Part shown: piece by piece, positions 9,576 through 18,920 of the stretch
How positions within the stretch are numbered: position 1 is the stretch's first letter
How the letters are laid out: every line of letters begins with the position of its first letter
Source of the DNA: Fodinisporobacter ferrooxydans
Lineage (GTDB): Bacteria > Bacillota > Bacilli > Tumebacillales > MYW30-H2
DNA length: 64,000 nt
Assembly (NCBI RefSeq): GCF_022818495.1
Contig: NZ_CP089291.1
Location: 2,869,501-2,933,500, forward strand
Direction: 5' to 3'
Program-made: the position numbers and the translations under genes
The notes under the pieces: model-generated
Seen by the model: only the letters and a program-made list of their open reading frames with translations
Told to the model about the DNA's origin: nothing
Databases searched by the model: none

Positions 9576-10697
9576 ATGAATGGCAGCAGCGAGTGGAACG
9601 ATTTTTTGCGAGGGGTGACCAGGTTGAAAGAAGCAAGCCGACTGGAACGTGCGAGGGCGAAACGCAGGAGGAGACGGCGCAGGCGATTGCTGACTTTCGC
9701 CGGAATCTTTGCAGCAGCAGGGATTCTCGCTGCAGTGGCCGATTGGTATTTGCAGCCGCAGCGTCATTTTCAGCAAGTTCCGATTGTCGGGAGACCTGAT
9801 ACGATCACGCAAACCGATACCCCAACACAAATGGATCGTCCAACATTTCCAAAAGAAACCTCCCCATCCCTATCCGACAACGCACTGCAAAATAGCAATC
9901 TGCAAAATAACAAAATACAGAAAGATGATGCAAAAAGTGCTTCATTTAACGTGTTGATTTTAGGAATCGATGCAAGAGCCGGCGAACAAGCTGCCAGAAC
10001 GGATGTGATCATGGTCGCGCACGTGAATCCAAAGGATACAAGCATTCACCTTGTTTCCATCCCGCGTGATACGCGTGTCTATTTGCCGGGCATCGGCGAA
10101 ACGAAAATCAATCATGCCCACTTTGTAGGAAATCTGCGAGGCGGAAATCATGCTGGAACGAAAATGGCCATTCAAGCTGTGAGTGATTTTTTACATATTC
10201 CGATCAACTATTATGCAAAGATGAATTTCCAAGGGTTTCAGCGCTTTATCGATCAAATTGGCGGAGTGGATGTGACATTTTCACGCACGGTCGGCATTTT
10301 CAAAGCTGGAACGCACCATCTAAACGGGGAACAGACATTAATGGCAGTACGTGAACGCTACTCGCTGCCAAATGGCGATTTTGGCCGGCAATTCGATCAA
10401 TCCCTCGTGCTGCGCTCGATCCTTCGGCAAATGCTTCGCCTGGACAACATTCCAAAGCTGCCTGCCGAAATCAAGGAGATTCGCGCCGATGTGATCGACA
10501 CGAATTTTACATACAGCGATTTGTTGAGTTTTGCCCTTTTGTACAAGGGCCTGGATAATTCTCATATTCAATACGAGCAAATCCCCGGCCACAACGGAGT
10601 GGCAATGGACCCTTTAGTGGGCGCAGAACTCGATTACTGGATTCCCGATCGGAACGCCGTACAGAAAATTTCCCATACATTTTTACAGGACCATTAA
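9576..10697 (+). CDS. LytR-CpsA-Psr (LCP) family glycopolymer ligase
   Basis: About 373 residues: an arginine-rich cytoplasmic head (RAKRRRRRRRRLL), one membrane helix, a Ser/Thr/Gln-rich linker, then the LCP domain with LILGIDARAGEQAARTDVIMVAHV and SIPRDTRVYLPG (polyprenyl-phosphate binding arginines). LCP proteins transfer lipid-linked polymers to peptidoglycan, so the polysaccharide may be anchored to the wall. ATG 9576 overlaps the neighbourhood of the previous stop; TTG 9624, after GAGGGGTGACC, is an equally plausible start in frame. It is the last gene of the polysaccharide locus. Confidence 0.9.
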   Translation: MNGSSEWNDFLRGVTRLKEASRLERARAKRRRRRRRRLLTFAGIFAAAGILAAVADWYLQPQRHFQQVPIVGRPDTITQTDTPTQMDRPTFPKETSPSLSDNALQNSNLQNNKIQKDDAKSASFNVLILGIDARAGEQAARTDVIMVAHVNPKDTSIHLVSIPRDTRVYLPGIGETKINHAHFVGNLRGGNHAGTKMAIQAVSDFLHIPINYYAKMNFQGFQRFIDQIGGVDVTFSRTVGIFKAGTHHLNGEQTLMAVRERYSLPNGDFGRQFDQSLVLRSILRQMLRLDNIPKLPAEIKEIRADVIDTNFTYSDLLSFALLYKGLDNSHIQYEQIPGHNGVAMDPLVGAELDYWIPDRNAVQKISHTFLQDH

Positions 10698-10877
10698 CCC
10701 AAATCAATCGATAAACAAAATCCCTACCCTAATCTTTTCCTTTGCGGAGGGGTTCCGCTTATAAATTTCATGCCCACATGTCACGCAATTGTTGTAAAAT
10801 TAGTAGATCCATCGGGTTGAACCATTCGTTCACAAAGGAAAAACATTACTTTATTGTGGGAAGGTTAGATTATTTTT

Positions 10878-11798
10878 ATGACTTATAAGTTTTTGTATCC
10901 TTTATGTGCCAGTCTTTTCATTCTCAGCGGCTGCGCAAAATATGGCGATTCCAAGCAAGTGCAAACGCCTTCGAAAATAGAGAATCTTCCGATTCACAGC
11001 AACCTTTTGCAAAAGTTCCCTGTTAAAACAATTGATCATATCGTAGTTGTCATTGAGGAAAATCATGCAGACAAAGAGATTATCGGCAATCCTTCAGCGC
11101 CTTATTTTAATTACTTGGCAAAACACGGGGCCAGTTTTACGAATTATCATGCGATTGAACACCCGAGCCAGCCCAATTATCTTGATATTTTTTCCGGATC
11201 GAATCAAGGTGTCAAAAGTGATGCCGTACCGCGTACGAGATTTACAACTGCAAACCTTGCATCCGAACTTCTGGCAAAGCATTTCACGTTTGGCGGATAT
11301 TCGGAAGATTTGCCTGCTGCCGGATTTATGGGAAATCACAATGGATATGCCTTGCTGCCATGGACACAAACCTATGTAAGAAAACACAATCCTTGGGCGG
11401 ATTTCGCAAATCTGCCGACGGCCGTTAACCTGCCGCTCGCAAAATTCCCGCAGGACTTTGATCGATTGCCGACCGTTTCTTTTGTCATACCGAATCTCAA
11501 TCACGATATGCACAATGGAACGATCGGGCAAGCCGATACATGGTTAAAGCAGAATCTTGATGCCTATGTGCAATGGGCAAAAAACCATAATAGTTTATTG
11601 ATTGTTACATGGGACGAAGATGACAACTCGCAAAACAATGTAGTTCCCACCATCTTTGTCGGCCCGATGGTTCAACCGGGAATTTATGCGAGCAATAGCA
11701 ACCATTTTCAATTGCTTCGGACGATTGAAGATTTATACGGATTGCCCTACGCAGGAAGAAGTGCATTTGTTAAACCGATTATGGATATTTGGAAATAA
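10878..11798 (+). CDS. Lipoprotein phosphoesterase (phospholipase C/acid phosphatase superfamily)
   Basis: A 306-residue protein with a lipobox LFILSGCAKYG (Cys19), so membrane-anchored outside the cell. The phosphoesterase-family layout is present: IDHIVVVIEENHADKEI at the start of the domain, SQPNYLDIFSG near the nucleophile position, VIPNLNHDMHNG and TWDEDDNSQNN as metal-binding segments. Such proteins cleave phosphomonoesters or phospholipid heads. It sits 180 nt after the EPS locus with its own ribosome site, probably a separate unit. Confidence 0.8.
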   Translation: MTYKFLYPLCASLFILSGCAKYGDSKQVQTPSKIENLPIHSNLLQKFPVKTIDHIVVVIEENHADKEIIGNPSAPYFNYLAKHGASFTNYHAIEHPSQPNYLDIFSGSNQGVKSDAVPRTRFTTANLASELLAKHFTFGGYSEDLPAAGFMGNHNGYALLPWTQTYVRKHNPWADFANLPTAVNLPLAKFPQDFDRLPTVSFVIPNLNHDMHNGTIGQADTWLKQNLDAYVQWAKNHNSLLIVTWDEDDNSQNNVVPTIFVGPMVQPGIYASNSNHFQLLRTIEDLYGLPYAGRSAFVKPIMDIWK

Positions 11799-11914
11799 TC
11801 TCAGGATCCGTGTCGGAAAATTGGTTTCGTGTTGAGTTGGGTCGTGAACAAGCATAAAAGGGCTTATTCTTTAGTTTTTTCTTATATGACTGACGACAAA
11901 GGGATGGTTCGCGT

Positions 11915-12544
11915 GTGATTCCGTTTAAAAAACGTTACTATGCAGTTGTGCTGACAGCAATCATTAGTATTATGATTGTGATTGCTTTGGTTGCCAGGTT
12001 TGCCGGGACATTTCTCTATTTGAATCAACAACCGATACGATCAGATGCCATTATCGTTTTAAGTGGAGGGGCGGAAAGGGTGGCAAAAGGTGTCCGGCTT
12101 TATCGTGAAGGATATTCCAGGTATATCATTCTTTCCAATGCATTTGATACAAAACCCGTAAAACCAATCGACCAGATCAAACAATATAACATACCCAAAA
12201 AATCGGTCATTCTTGAAACAAAAGCGCAAAGTACGTACGAAAATGCACTGTTTACGGAAAAATTGGTGAAAGAGCATCATTTTACATCTGTCATTGTCGT
12301 TTCATCCAATTATCATATGAGAAGGGTTGCATTTAATTTCGGCAAGGTTTACAGCGGAACGGGCATTCGTCTGACCTATTGTGCATCGAATGATCCGCGA
12401 TTTCATCCGCATCGTTGGTGGGCCAATTCATTCAGCTTGATTACTACATTGGATGAATATATCAAATTAGCGGGAAACGCTTTAGGCATAAATGGTTTGG
12501 CGGCAAAAAAAGTGTTGAATCAAATCAACCATTTTCTGTTGTAG
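11915..12544 (+). CDS. YdcF/ElyC-like (DUF218) membrane protein
   Basis: A 209-residue protein with an N-terminal membrane anchor and the DUF218 core: DAIIVLSGGAERVAKGVRLY, YIILSNAF, AQSTYENALFT and VVSSNYHMRRV. The family is linked to envelope polymer or lipid-carrier metabolism in other bacteria, but its reaction is not established. It starts at GTG 11915. Location beside the polysaccharide and phosphoesterase genes suggests an envelope role (inference). Confidence 0.8.
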   Translation: MIPFKKRYYAVVLTAIISIMIVIALVARFAGTFLYLNQQPIRSDAIIVLSGGAERVAKGVRLYREGYSRYIILSNAFDTKPVKPIDQIKQYNIPKKSVILETKAQSTYENALFTEKLVKEHHFTSVIVVSSNYHMRRVAFNFGKVYSGTGIRLTYCASNDPRFHPHRWWANSFSLITTLDEYIKLAGNALGINGLAAKKVLNQINHFLL

Positions 12545-12697
12545 TACATGAGTTTTTCCGTTACACTTTTGGTATAGTGAAAAATGTTTCTAATGCACCG
12601 TGTTATCAAGGATTTTGAGGATCCAGTTTTTTTGATTTTTGGGTTCGTCGGATGCGAAGATCATTCGCGCGTTAAAAATGTTTTGAGGTGAGCATGT

Positions 12698-13372
12698 TTG
12701 GAAAAATTAGATAAAAAAGACATTCAAAAAATTCGAATGATGGAATATTTTATCACAGCAACAGTCAAAATTATGGAAGATGAAGGAATACAAAATGTCA
12801 CGATACGGAAAGTCGCTGATATAGCGGGTTACAATAGTGCAACAATTTACAACTATTTTCAAGAAATTTCCCATTTGATTTTCTTTGCTGCAATGACTTT
12901 TTTAAAAAAGTATTACGATGCTCTGCCGAAATATATTAAATCGGCTGCAAACCCTTTGGAAAAATATATTTTAATCTGGGAGTGTTTTTGTAAATTCTCT
13001 TTTGATGAACCGGAAACGTATCATGCAATTTTTATTGCTAACTTAGGTATTCAAGCAGAAGATTTTCAAGATTATTACACAATTTTTCCTAAAGATATCA
13101 TCGATATTCCTGAAGAATTAATGCCAATGGTATTAGAATCCAATCTATCTAAAAGGGGAAGAATCGCATTAGAAAGAAGTGTTAAGGAAGGATATATAAA
13201 AGCAGAAAATGCTGAAGAAATTAATGAAATGGCAACATTGGTATGGACAGGAATGCTTACATTGTTTTTGAACAACAGAAGAAATTATACTAAAGAGCAA
13301 GTAGTACGAGAAACAATGAAATATATTCGGCAAATTGTATTAAATGTTAATTATTTTGATTTTCGTTCATAA
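12698..13372 (+). CDS. TetR/AcrR family transcriptional regulator
   Basis: A 224-residue protein with an N-terminal TetR helix-turn-helix (VTIRKVADIAGYNSATIYNYFQ, about residues 33-54) and a helical ligand domain. It starts at TTG 12698, preceded by GAGGTGA. It is noticeably more AT-rich than the polysaccharide genes before it. It is the nearest regulator to the divergent MFS/grd promoter region at 15.0-15.2 kb, where two identical-core palindromes lie, so it is a candidate to bind them; there is no direct evidence. Confidence 0.85.
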   Translation: MEKLDKKDIQKIRMMEYFITATVKIMEDEGIQNVTIRKVADIAGYNSATIYNYFQEISHLIFFAAMTFLKKYYDALPKYIKSAANPLEKYILIWECFCKFSFDEPETYHAIFIANLGIQAEDFQDYYTIFPKDIIDIPEELMPMVLESNLSKRGRIALERSVKEGYIKAENAEEINEMATLVWTGMLTLFLNNRRNYTKEQVVRETMKYIRQIVLNVNYFDFRS

Positions 13373-13489
13373 TCATAAAAATACGACCTTAGGTTATTGT
13401 TAAATGTACATACTTTTGAATTCATCCAATCATTGATGCCCATCCAGCCCGAGCCAGTGCTTCCTTATGATCGTTTCGGGCACCAAACA

Positions 13490-13513
13490 AGCCCCCTCAG
13501 GTACGAGGGGGCT
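13490..13513 (-). terminator. Hairpin downstream of the minus-strand MFS gene
   Basis: A 9-bp perfect stem (AGCCCCCTC / GAGGGGGCT) with a 6-nt loop. Read on the minus strand it follows the MFS gene by about 75 nt and is followed by TTGTTTGG, so it is a plausible intrinsic terminator for that gene. The T-run is short. Confidence 0.6.
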
Positions 13514-13586
13514 GAGTCATTTTCATTCTGTTCGTTTTACCTTGCCGAAGAGTAGGCGAGGGGCGAGCTGTTCACGGTGCTCGACG

Positions 13587-14966
13587 TTAATCAAGTATAT
13601 CCGTCTGTTGCAAAGAGTGTCTCGACGCTATAGCTCCTGTACGGCTATTCTTCACTACACTAGATTCACCAAGGGTAGTGTTTTTTGTTTCAGGTGCAAA
13701 CGCAACACAAATGATCAGGCCGAGAAACGTGAGACCAGTGGCAATATACATCGTTGTCCCGATTCCCATGTTGGTCAGGGCAAATGGAACAGCGAATGTT
13801 CCGACAAATGCTCCAATTCGGCTGATTGCAGTCGTGACACCGACAGCTGAGGCGCGTACATCCGTTGGGAAGAGCTCACTAGGGTAAACCAGATCCAACA
13901 CATTGGGGCCTCCGGAAAAGAGTGCGTAAATTAAAAATCCCGCGAGAACGACCCCGACAGATCCGTTCGGGAAAAGCGCATCGATGAACAGCCCAATGGT
14001 CATGAAGAGAAAGGAAAAGATGATGAGCTTCCGCCGCCCCAGTTTGTTCACAAGGAGCATTGCTGGGATGACACCGATTAAGAAAAACAAACTAATCAAA
14101 GCAGAGCCTAGAATACTTGCGTTTCCTTTGTCGAGATGGAAGGCAGCGAGAATTTCCGGACCAAACGTATACATTGCAAACAACGGAATAATTTGCAGCA
14201 TATAAAACGCGCCGACAAACAGGACGCGCCCTAAGTACCCAGGCTCAAACAATTTTGTAAAGCGTGTTTTTTCTTGAACCTCACCTAATGATTCAATATC
14301 ATATTCAGGTCCAAACACTTGATGAATAACCTGACGCGCCTCATCAATCCGGCCCTTGCTGAGAAGCCAGCGAGGAGACTCCGGCGTCCCAAATCGGAGT
14401 AGTACGATGATGACAGCTGGTACTACACTGCTTGCCAGCATCCACCGCCATGCGTTTGGCCCAGTTCCGAGCAAAAGATAGCCAACTATATAAGCTGCAG
14501 TTGCTCCAACGTACCATGTACAAAATAAAGAACCAACCAGCGGCCCTCGCTGCTTGCGCGGCAGGAATTCTCCAAGCAGTGCTGTTGTAATCGGATAATC
14601 TGCACCAATTGCGATGCCGACTATTAGACGCAAAATAAAGAGCTCAACCGCGTTGCTGACAAAAAATTGCAAAATTGAACCAACAATAAATATGATTAAG
14701 TCTATCGTGTAGAGTGCCTGGCGGCCGAGCAAGTCGGATACATAGCCAAACACAAGACCGCCTAAAAAGATGCCTGCCAGTGCAGAAGCGCCAATCAGAC
14801 CGCTCCATAGAGCACTCAGATGCAACTGGGGAGATAATTGAGACAGTGCGATCCCAATTATACTTAAAATATACCCATCCAGAAACGGCCCGCCGGAAGA
14901 ATAGATCGTTAGCTTTCGATGAAACGAAGTAAACGGCGCATCTTCTATCAATGCCTTAGAACTCAT
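13587..14966 (-). CDS. MFS transporter, sugar-porter type
   Basis: About 459 residues with 12 membrane segments and sugar-porter signatures: SDLLGRQ after helix 2, PESPRWLLSKGR before the central loop, and PETKN near the C-terminus. It is transcribed divergently from the grd operon 1. I place the start at ATG 14966 because AAAGGAG lies 8-9 nt upstream; the ATG at 14975 overlaps that site. The substrate is unknown: the sugar-porter group also includes carriers for aromatic and small organic acids. Sharing the intergenic region with grdE makes co-regulation likely. Confidence 0.85.
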   Translation of the reverse strand: MSSKALIEDAPFTSFHRKLTIYSSGGPFLDGYILSIIGIALSQLSPQLHLSALWSGLIGASALAGIFLGGLVFGYVSDLLGRQALYTIDLIIFIVGSILQFFVSNAVELFILRLIVGIAIGADYPITTALLGEFLPRKQRGPLVGSLFCTWYVGATAAYIVGYLLLGTGPNAWRWMLASSVVPAVIIVLLRFGTPESPRWLLSKGRIDEARQVIHQVFGPEYDIESLGEVQEKTRFTKLFEPGYLGRVLFVGAFYMLQIIPLFAMYTFGPEILAAFHLDKGNASILGSALISLFFLIGVIPAMLLVNKLGRRKLIIFSFLFMTIGLFIDALFPNGSVGVVLAGFLIYALFSGGPNVLDLVYPSELFPTDVRASAVGVTTAISRIGAFVGTFAVPFALTNMGIGTTMYIATGLTFLGLIICVAFAPETKNTTLGESSVVKNSRTGAIASRHSLQQTDILD

Positions 14967-15120
14967 ATCTTCCATCTCCTTTGGTTTGTTGGAATTTGGA
15001 ATGAAAATGATCTAAAATTGAGTCTCGCAATACGGCAAACAAGATTTCAAACATTTCCCAGCCCCCCTTTTTAAAAAGTTCATAATAATTTGAAAATATG
15101 AGCTATAATACTGATTATGA

Positions 15121-15136
15121 AATAATCATGATTATT
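15121..15136. promoter_or_regulatory. Perfect 16-bp palindrome, candidate operator (upstream copy)
   Basis: AATAATCATGATTATT is its own reverse complement. It shares the 14-bp core ATAATCATGATTAT with a second palindrome centred exactly 90 bp downstream. It lies in the divergent region between the MFS gene and grdE. A dimeric repressor such as the nearby TetR protein could bind both, but this is inference. Confidence 0.6.
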
Positions 15137-15210
15137 ATACCTATACATGAAAGCGATTACAATATCATTTATAAAAAATCCTGAATTTTAAAAAAACAGT
15201 TCACAATTTA

Positions 15211-15226
15211 TATAATCATGATTATA
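15211..15226. promoter_or_regulatory. Perfect 16-bp palindrome, candidate operator (downstream copy)
   Basis: TATAATCATGATTATA, with the same 14-bp core as the copy at 15121. It ends about 40 nt before the grdE start and overlaps TATAAT-like hexamers on both strands, so a bound protein would probably block the grd promoter. Confidence 0.6.
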
Positions 15227-15265
15227 ATATAATCGAGATCGAAAATGGCTAAGGAGGGAGATTCA

Positions 15266-16573
15266 TTGAAATTAGAAGTTGGAAATTTTTTTGTCAAGGA
15301 TGTCCTATTTGGTTCCGAAACATCGTTTCAAAATGGAATTTTGACAATTGATAAAGAAGAAGCTTTACAAGTCGTTCGTCAAGATGATCATATTACGGAT
15401 GTGGATTTAGTAATTGCAAAACCAGGTGATCCTATCCGTATTATTCCGGTAAAAGAAGCGATCGAACCGCGGTGTAAAGTTTCGGGAGGAGTCATGTTCC
15501 CAGGTGCGCTAAATAAGCTTGCACCCGCTGGGTCCGGCCGTACACATGTGCTGAAAGGTAGTTGTGTATTGGCGGTCGGGAAACACTGGGGCGGATTTCA
15601 GGACGGACTGATTGATATGAGTGGCCCAGGTGCAGAGAGAACCATGTTTTCTCAACTCATTCACATCTGCTTGGTTGCAGATACAGATGAAGAGTTTGAA
15701 AGATACGAGCAGCAAAAGCGGAATAAAGCATTGCGCTGGGCTGGTATGAGGCTGGCCGAGTATATTGGTCAGTGTGTAAAAAACAGGGAACCGGAAGAAA
15801 TGGAAATCTATGATCTTCCTGCAATCGATAAAAGAAGCGCGGAGGTGAATCAACTTCCGGGTGTGGTATATGTTTTGCAATTGCAGTCGCAAATGCTTGA
15901 AAACGGATACAATGCCTTGGTATATGGGTGGGATACAAATCATATGGTGCCGACGCTCATCCATCCGAACGAACTGCTGGATGGTGCGGTCATTTCGGGA
16001 AGCTTTATGCCTTGTTCGTCGAAAATTTCAACATATCAACATGTGAATAACGCCACCATTAAACGCTTAATGAAAGAACATGGGAAGACAATTAATTTTT
16101 TAGGTGTCATCTTGACGAACCTTAATGTTCAATTGGAAGAGAAGAATCGTTCCGCACTGTTTGTCAGACACATAGCAACTACTTTGGGGGCAAAGGGAGC
16201 CGTTGTTTGTGAAGAAGGGTATGGGAATCCGGATGCCGATTTTATTGCAGTGATCAATGAATTGGAAGATGCGGGAATTCGAGTTGTCGGCATTACGAAT
16301 GAATGTACGGGCCGAGATGGACGCTCCCAATCATTGGTAGATCTTTCGGAAAAGGCAAATGCAATCGTATCAACTGGCAATGTTTCCGAATTATTAAAAC
16401 TTCCGCCGATGGAGATCGTTATTGGTGAACTTGAAGCATTGGCACGGGACGGAAACTCAGGCGGCTGGGAAGGCTGTGTAAAAGAAGACGGATCTATTGA
16501 AATGGAGAATAATGGAATGTTCTGTTCCGACGGAAACACGGGTGAATTTATTAAAACCGTTGTTGAATTATAG
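15266..16573 (+). CDS. grdE: GrdE-type reductase component B proprotein (pyruvoyl precursor), operon 1
   Basis: About 435 residues of the glycine/sarcosine/betaine reductase component B alpha/beta precursor family. Known members self-cleave before a Cys to give a pyruvoyl cofactor that binds the amino substrate; the matching residue here is the Cys in SGSFMPCSSKISTY (residue 250), followed by the conserved YQHVNN and GKTINFLGVI. I place the start at the TTG at 15266: the ATG at 15245 precedes the AAGGAGGGAG ribosome site, and TTG gives an N-terminus (MKLEVGNFFVKDV) that lines up with the operon 2 copy. First gene of the operon, 3 nt before grdB. Markedly divergent from the copy at 46060, so its substrate probably differs. 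Confidence 0.9.
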   Translation: MKLEVGNFFVKDVLFGSETSFQNGILTIDKEEALQVVRQDDHITDVDLVIAKPGDPIRIIPVKEAIEPRCKVSGGVMFPGALNKLAPAGSGRTHVLKGSCVLAVGKHWGGFQDGLIDMSGPGAERTMFSQLIHICLVADTDEEFERYEQQKRNKALRWAGMRLAEYIGQCVKNREPEEMEIYDLPAIDKRSAEVNQLPGVVYVLQLQSQMLENGYNALVYGWDTNHMVPTLIHPNELLDGAVISGSFMPCSSKISTYQHVNNATIKRLMKEHGKTINFLGVILTNLNVQLEEKNRSALFVRHIATTLGAKGAVVCEEGYGNPDADFIAVINELEDAGIRVVGITNECTGRDGRSQSLVDLSEKANAIVSTGNVSELLKLPPMEIVIGELEALARDGNSGGWEGCVKEDGSIEMENNGMFCSDGNTGEFIKTVVEL

Positions 16574-16576
16574 GAG

Positions 16577-17893
16577 GTGACTCGAATGAAAAAAGCTGTC
16601 CATTATATCAATCAATTTTTTGGGCAAATCGGGGGAGAGGAAAAGGCGGACCATCTTCCTGAAATACGGGATGGGGTTGTCGGGCCCGGGATGCTGCTAA
16701 GAAGCCTGCTTGCTCCCGAAATAGAAGTTACACATACAGTCATTTGTGGCGATAATTATTTCGGATCGAAGAAAGAACTGGCGATCGGGCAAATTTTAAG
16801 CTTTTTGTCTGATATAGAATTTGATTACTTTATTGCAGGTCCTGCTTTTCTCGCTGGTCGGTATGGATTTGCTTGCGCGGAAATTTGCAAAGCGGTGCAA
16901 GAGAAATTCGGTGTATCTGTCGTAACGAGCATGCATGTCGAAAACCCTGCCGTTGAAATGTTTCGTAAACAACTTCATATCTTCAGCGGCGGCAACAGCG
17001 CTGCTGCCATGAGAAAAGATGTGCCCGTGCTGGCAAATTTCTTGAAAAAGCTCGCAAAGAGAGAACAAATCGGGGCGGCAAGCACAGAAGGTTATTTTCC
17101 GCGTGGAATACGATTGGAGTCTTTTACAGAAGTACCGGCAGCGGACCGGGTAGTAGACATGCTTCTCAAAAAATTAAATGGAGCAGCGTTTGTGACGGAA
17201 ATGCCCATGCCAAAGATAGATGTTGTTCCTATTGCACCGCCAGTTGACTTGAGTACGGCAACTGTGGCTGTTGTAAGTTCCGGAGGTATTGTTCCAGCAG
17301 GAAATCCCGATCGTATACAATCTGCTTCCGCGACCAAATGGGGAAAATATAGCATTTCTAACCTAGATTCATTGGCGGCAGGGGAATGGCAGACGATTCA
17401 TGCCGGATTTGATCCCACACTTGCAAACGAAAACCCTAACGTTATTGTACCATTGGATGTTCTTCGTGAATTTGAGAGAGAAGGCAGAATAGGGAAGCTG
17501 CATGATTATATCTATTGCACTGTCGGGACCGGGACGAGTCAGGCAGATGCGATGCGGATGGGACAAGAGATTGCCCAACAGTTACACGAGGCCAATGTCT
17601 CCGCCATCATTTTAACATCCACCTGAGGAACTTGTACACGTTGCGGTGCAACGATAACGAGAGAGCTTGAGCGTAGTGGTTTTACGATTGTTCAAATGTG
17701 CAACTTGGTTCCGATTGCCAAAACAGTCGGTGCAAACCGTATTGTTCCGACAGTTTCCATTCCTTGCCCGCTAGGAAATCCGAATCTTTCCAAGGAGGAC
17801 CAGTGGAAGCTGCGAAAACACCGTGTTGCCGTTGCTTTGGATGCTTTGGCTACAGAGATTGATGCAGCTACTGTATTTGAAGTGAAAATCTAG
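16577..17893 (+). CDS. grdB: GrdB-type selenoprotein, reductase component B gamma subunit (UGA = Sec350), operon 1
   Basis: A 438-residue protein read through an in-frame TGA at 17624-17626. Before it the protein ends in AIILTST; after it the same frame continues GTCTRCGATITRELERSG to a stop at 17893. The site matches the ILTST-U-GTCTRCGA context of known GrdB/F/H selenoproteins, with selenocysteine at residue 350. The N-terminus (AVHYINQFFGQIGGEEKAD, VICGDNYF, AGPAFLAGRYG) is typical. Component B removes the amino group of the substrate and passes the carboxymethyl group to GrdA. A 6-bp hairpin follows the TGA. Standard gene calling would split it into a 349-aa and a 65-aa piece. Substrate not determined. 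Confidence 0.93.
17624..17653 (+). promoter_or_regulatory. Selenocysteine UGA with bSECIS-like hairpin in grdB (operon 1)
   Basis: TGA at 17624 is followed 12 nt later by a perfect 6-bp stem CGTTGC / GCAACG (17639-17653) closing a GGT loop (17645-17647). A short stem with G at the loop start, 16-37 nt from UGA, is the recognised bacterial SECIS layout. Confidence 0.8.
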
Positions 17894-17898
17894 TTTAG

Positions 17899-18888
<990 letters not shown>

Positions 18889-18920
18889 ATTCGGAACATT
18901 AGACAAACAGGAGGCTAATT

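Noticed and set aside
10744-10758. Terminator after the LCP gene (GCGGA-GGGGT-TCCGC)
   Set aside because: Only a 5-bp stem and no T-run; too weak to annotate.
13467-13850. Plus-strand frame over the end of the MFS gene
   Set aside because: Antisense to a confident MFS C-terminus and runs through the hairpin at 13490.
15245-15265. ATG 15245 as start of grdE
   Set aside because: The ATG lies before the AAGGAGG site; TTG 15266 matches the N-terminus of the second copy.
17696-17893. Separate small gene starting at ATG 17696
   Set aside because: It is in frame with grdB across the UGA and continues the conserved GrdB C-terminus; it is part of the selenoprotein.
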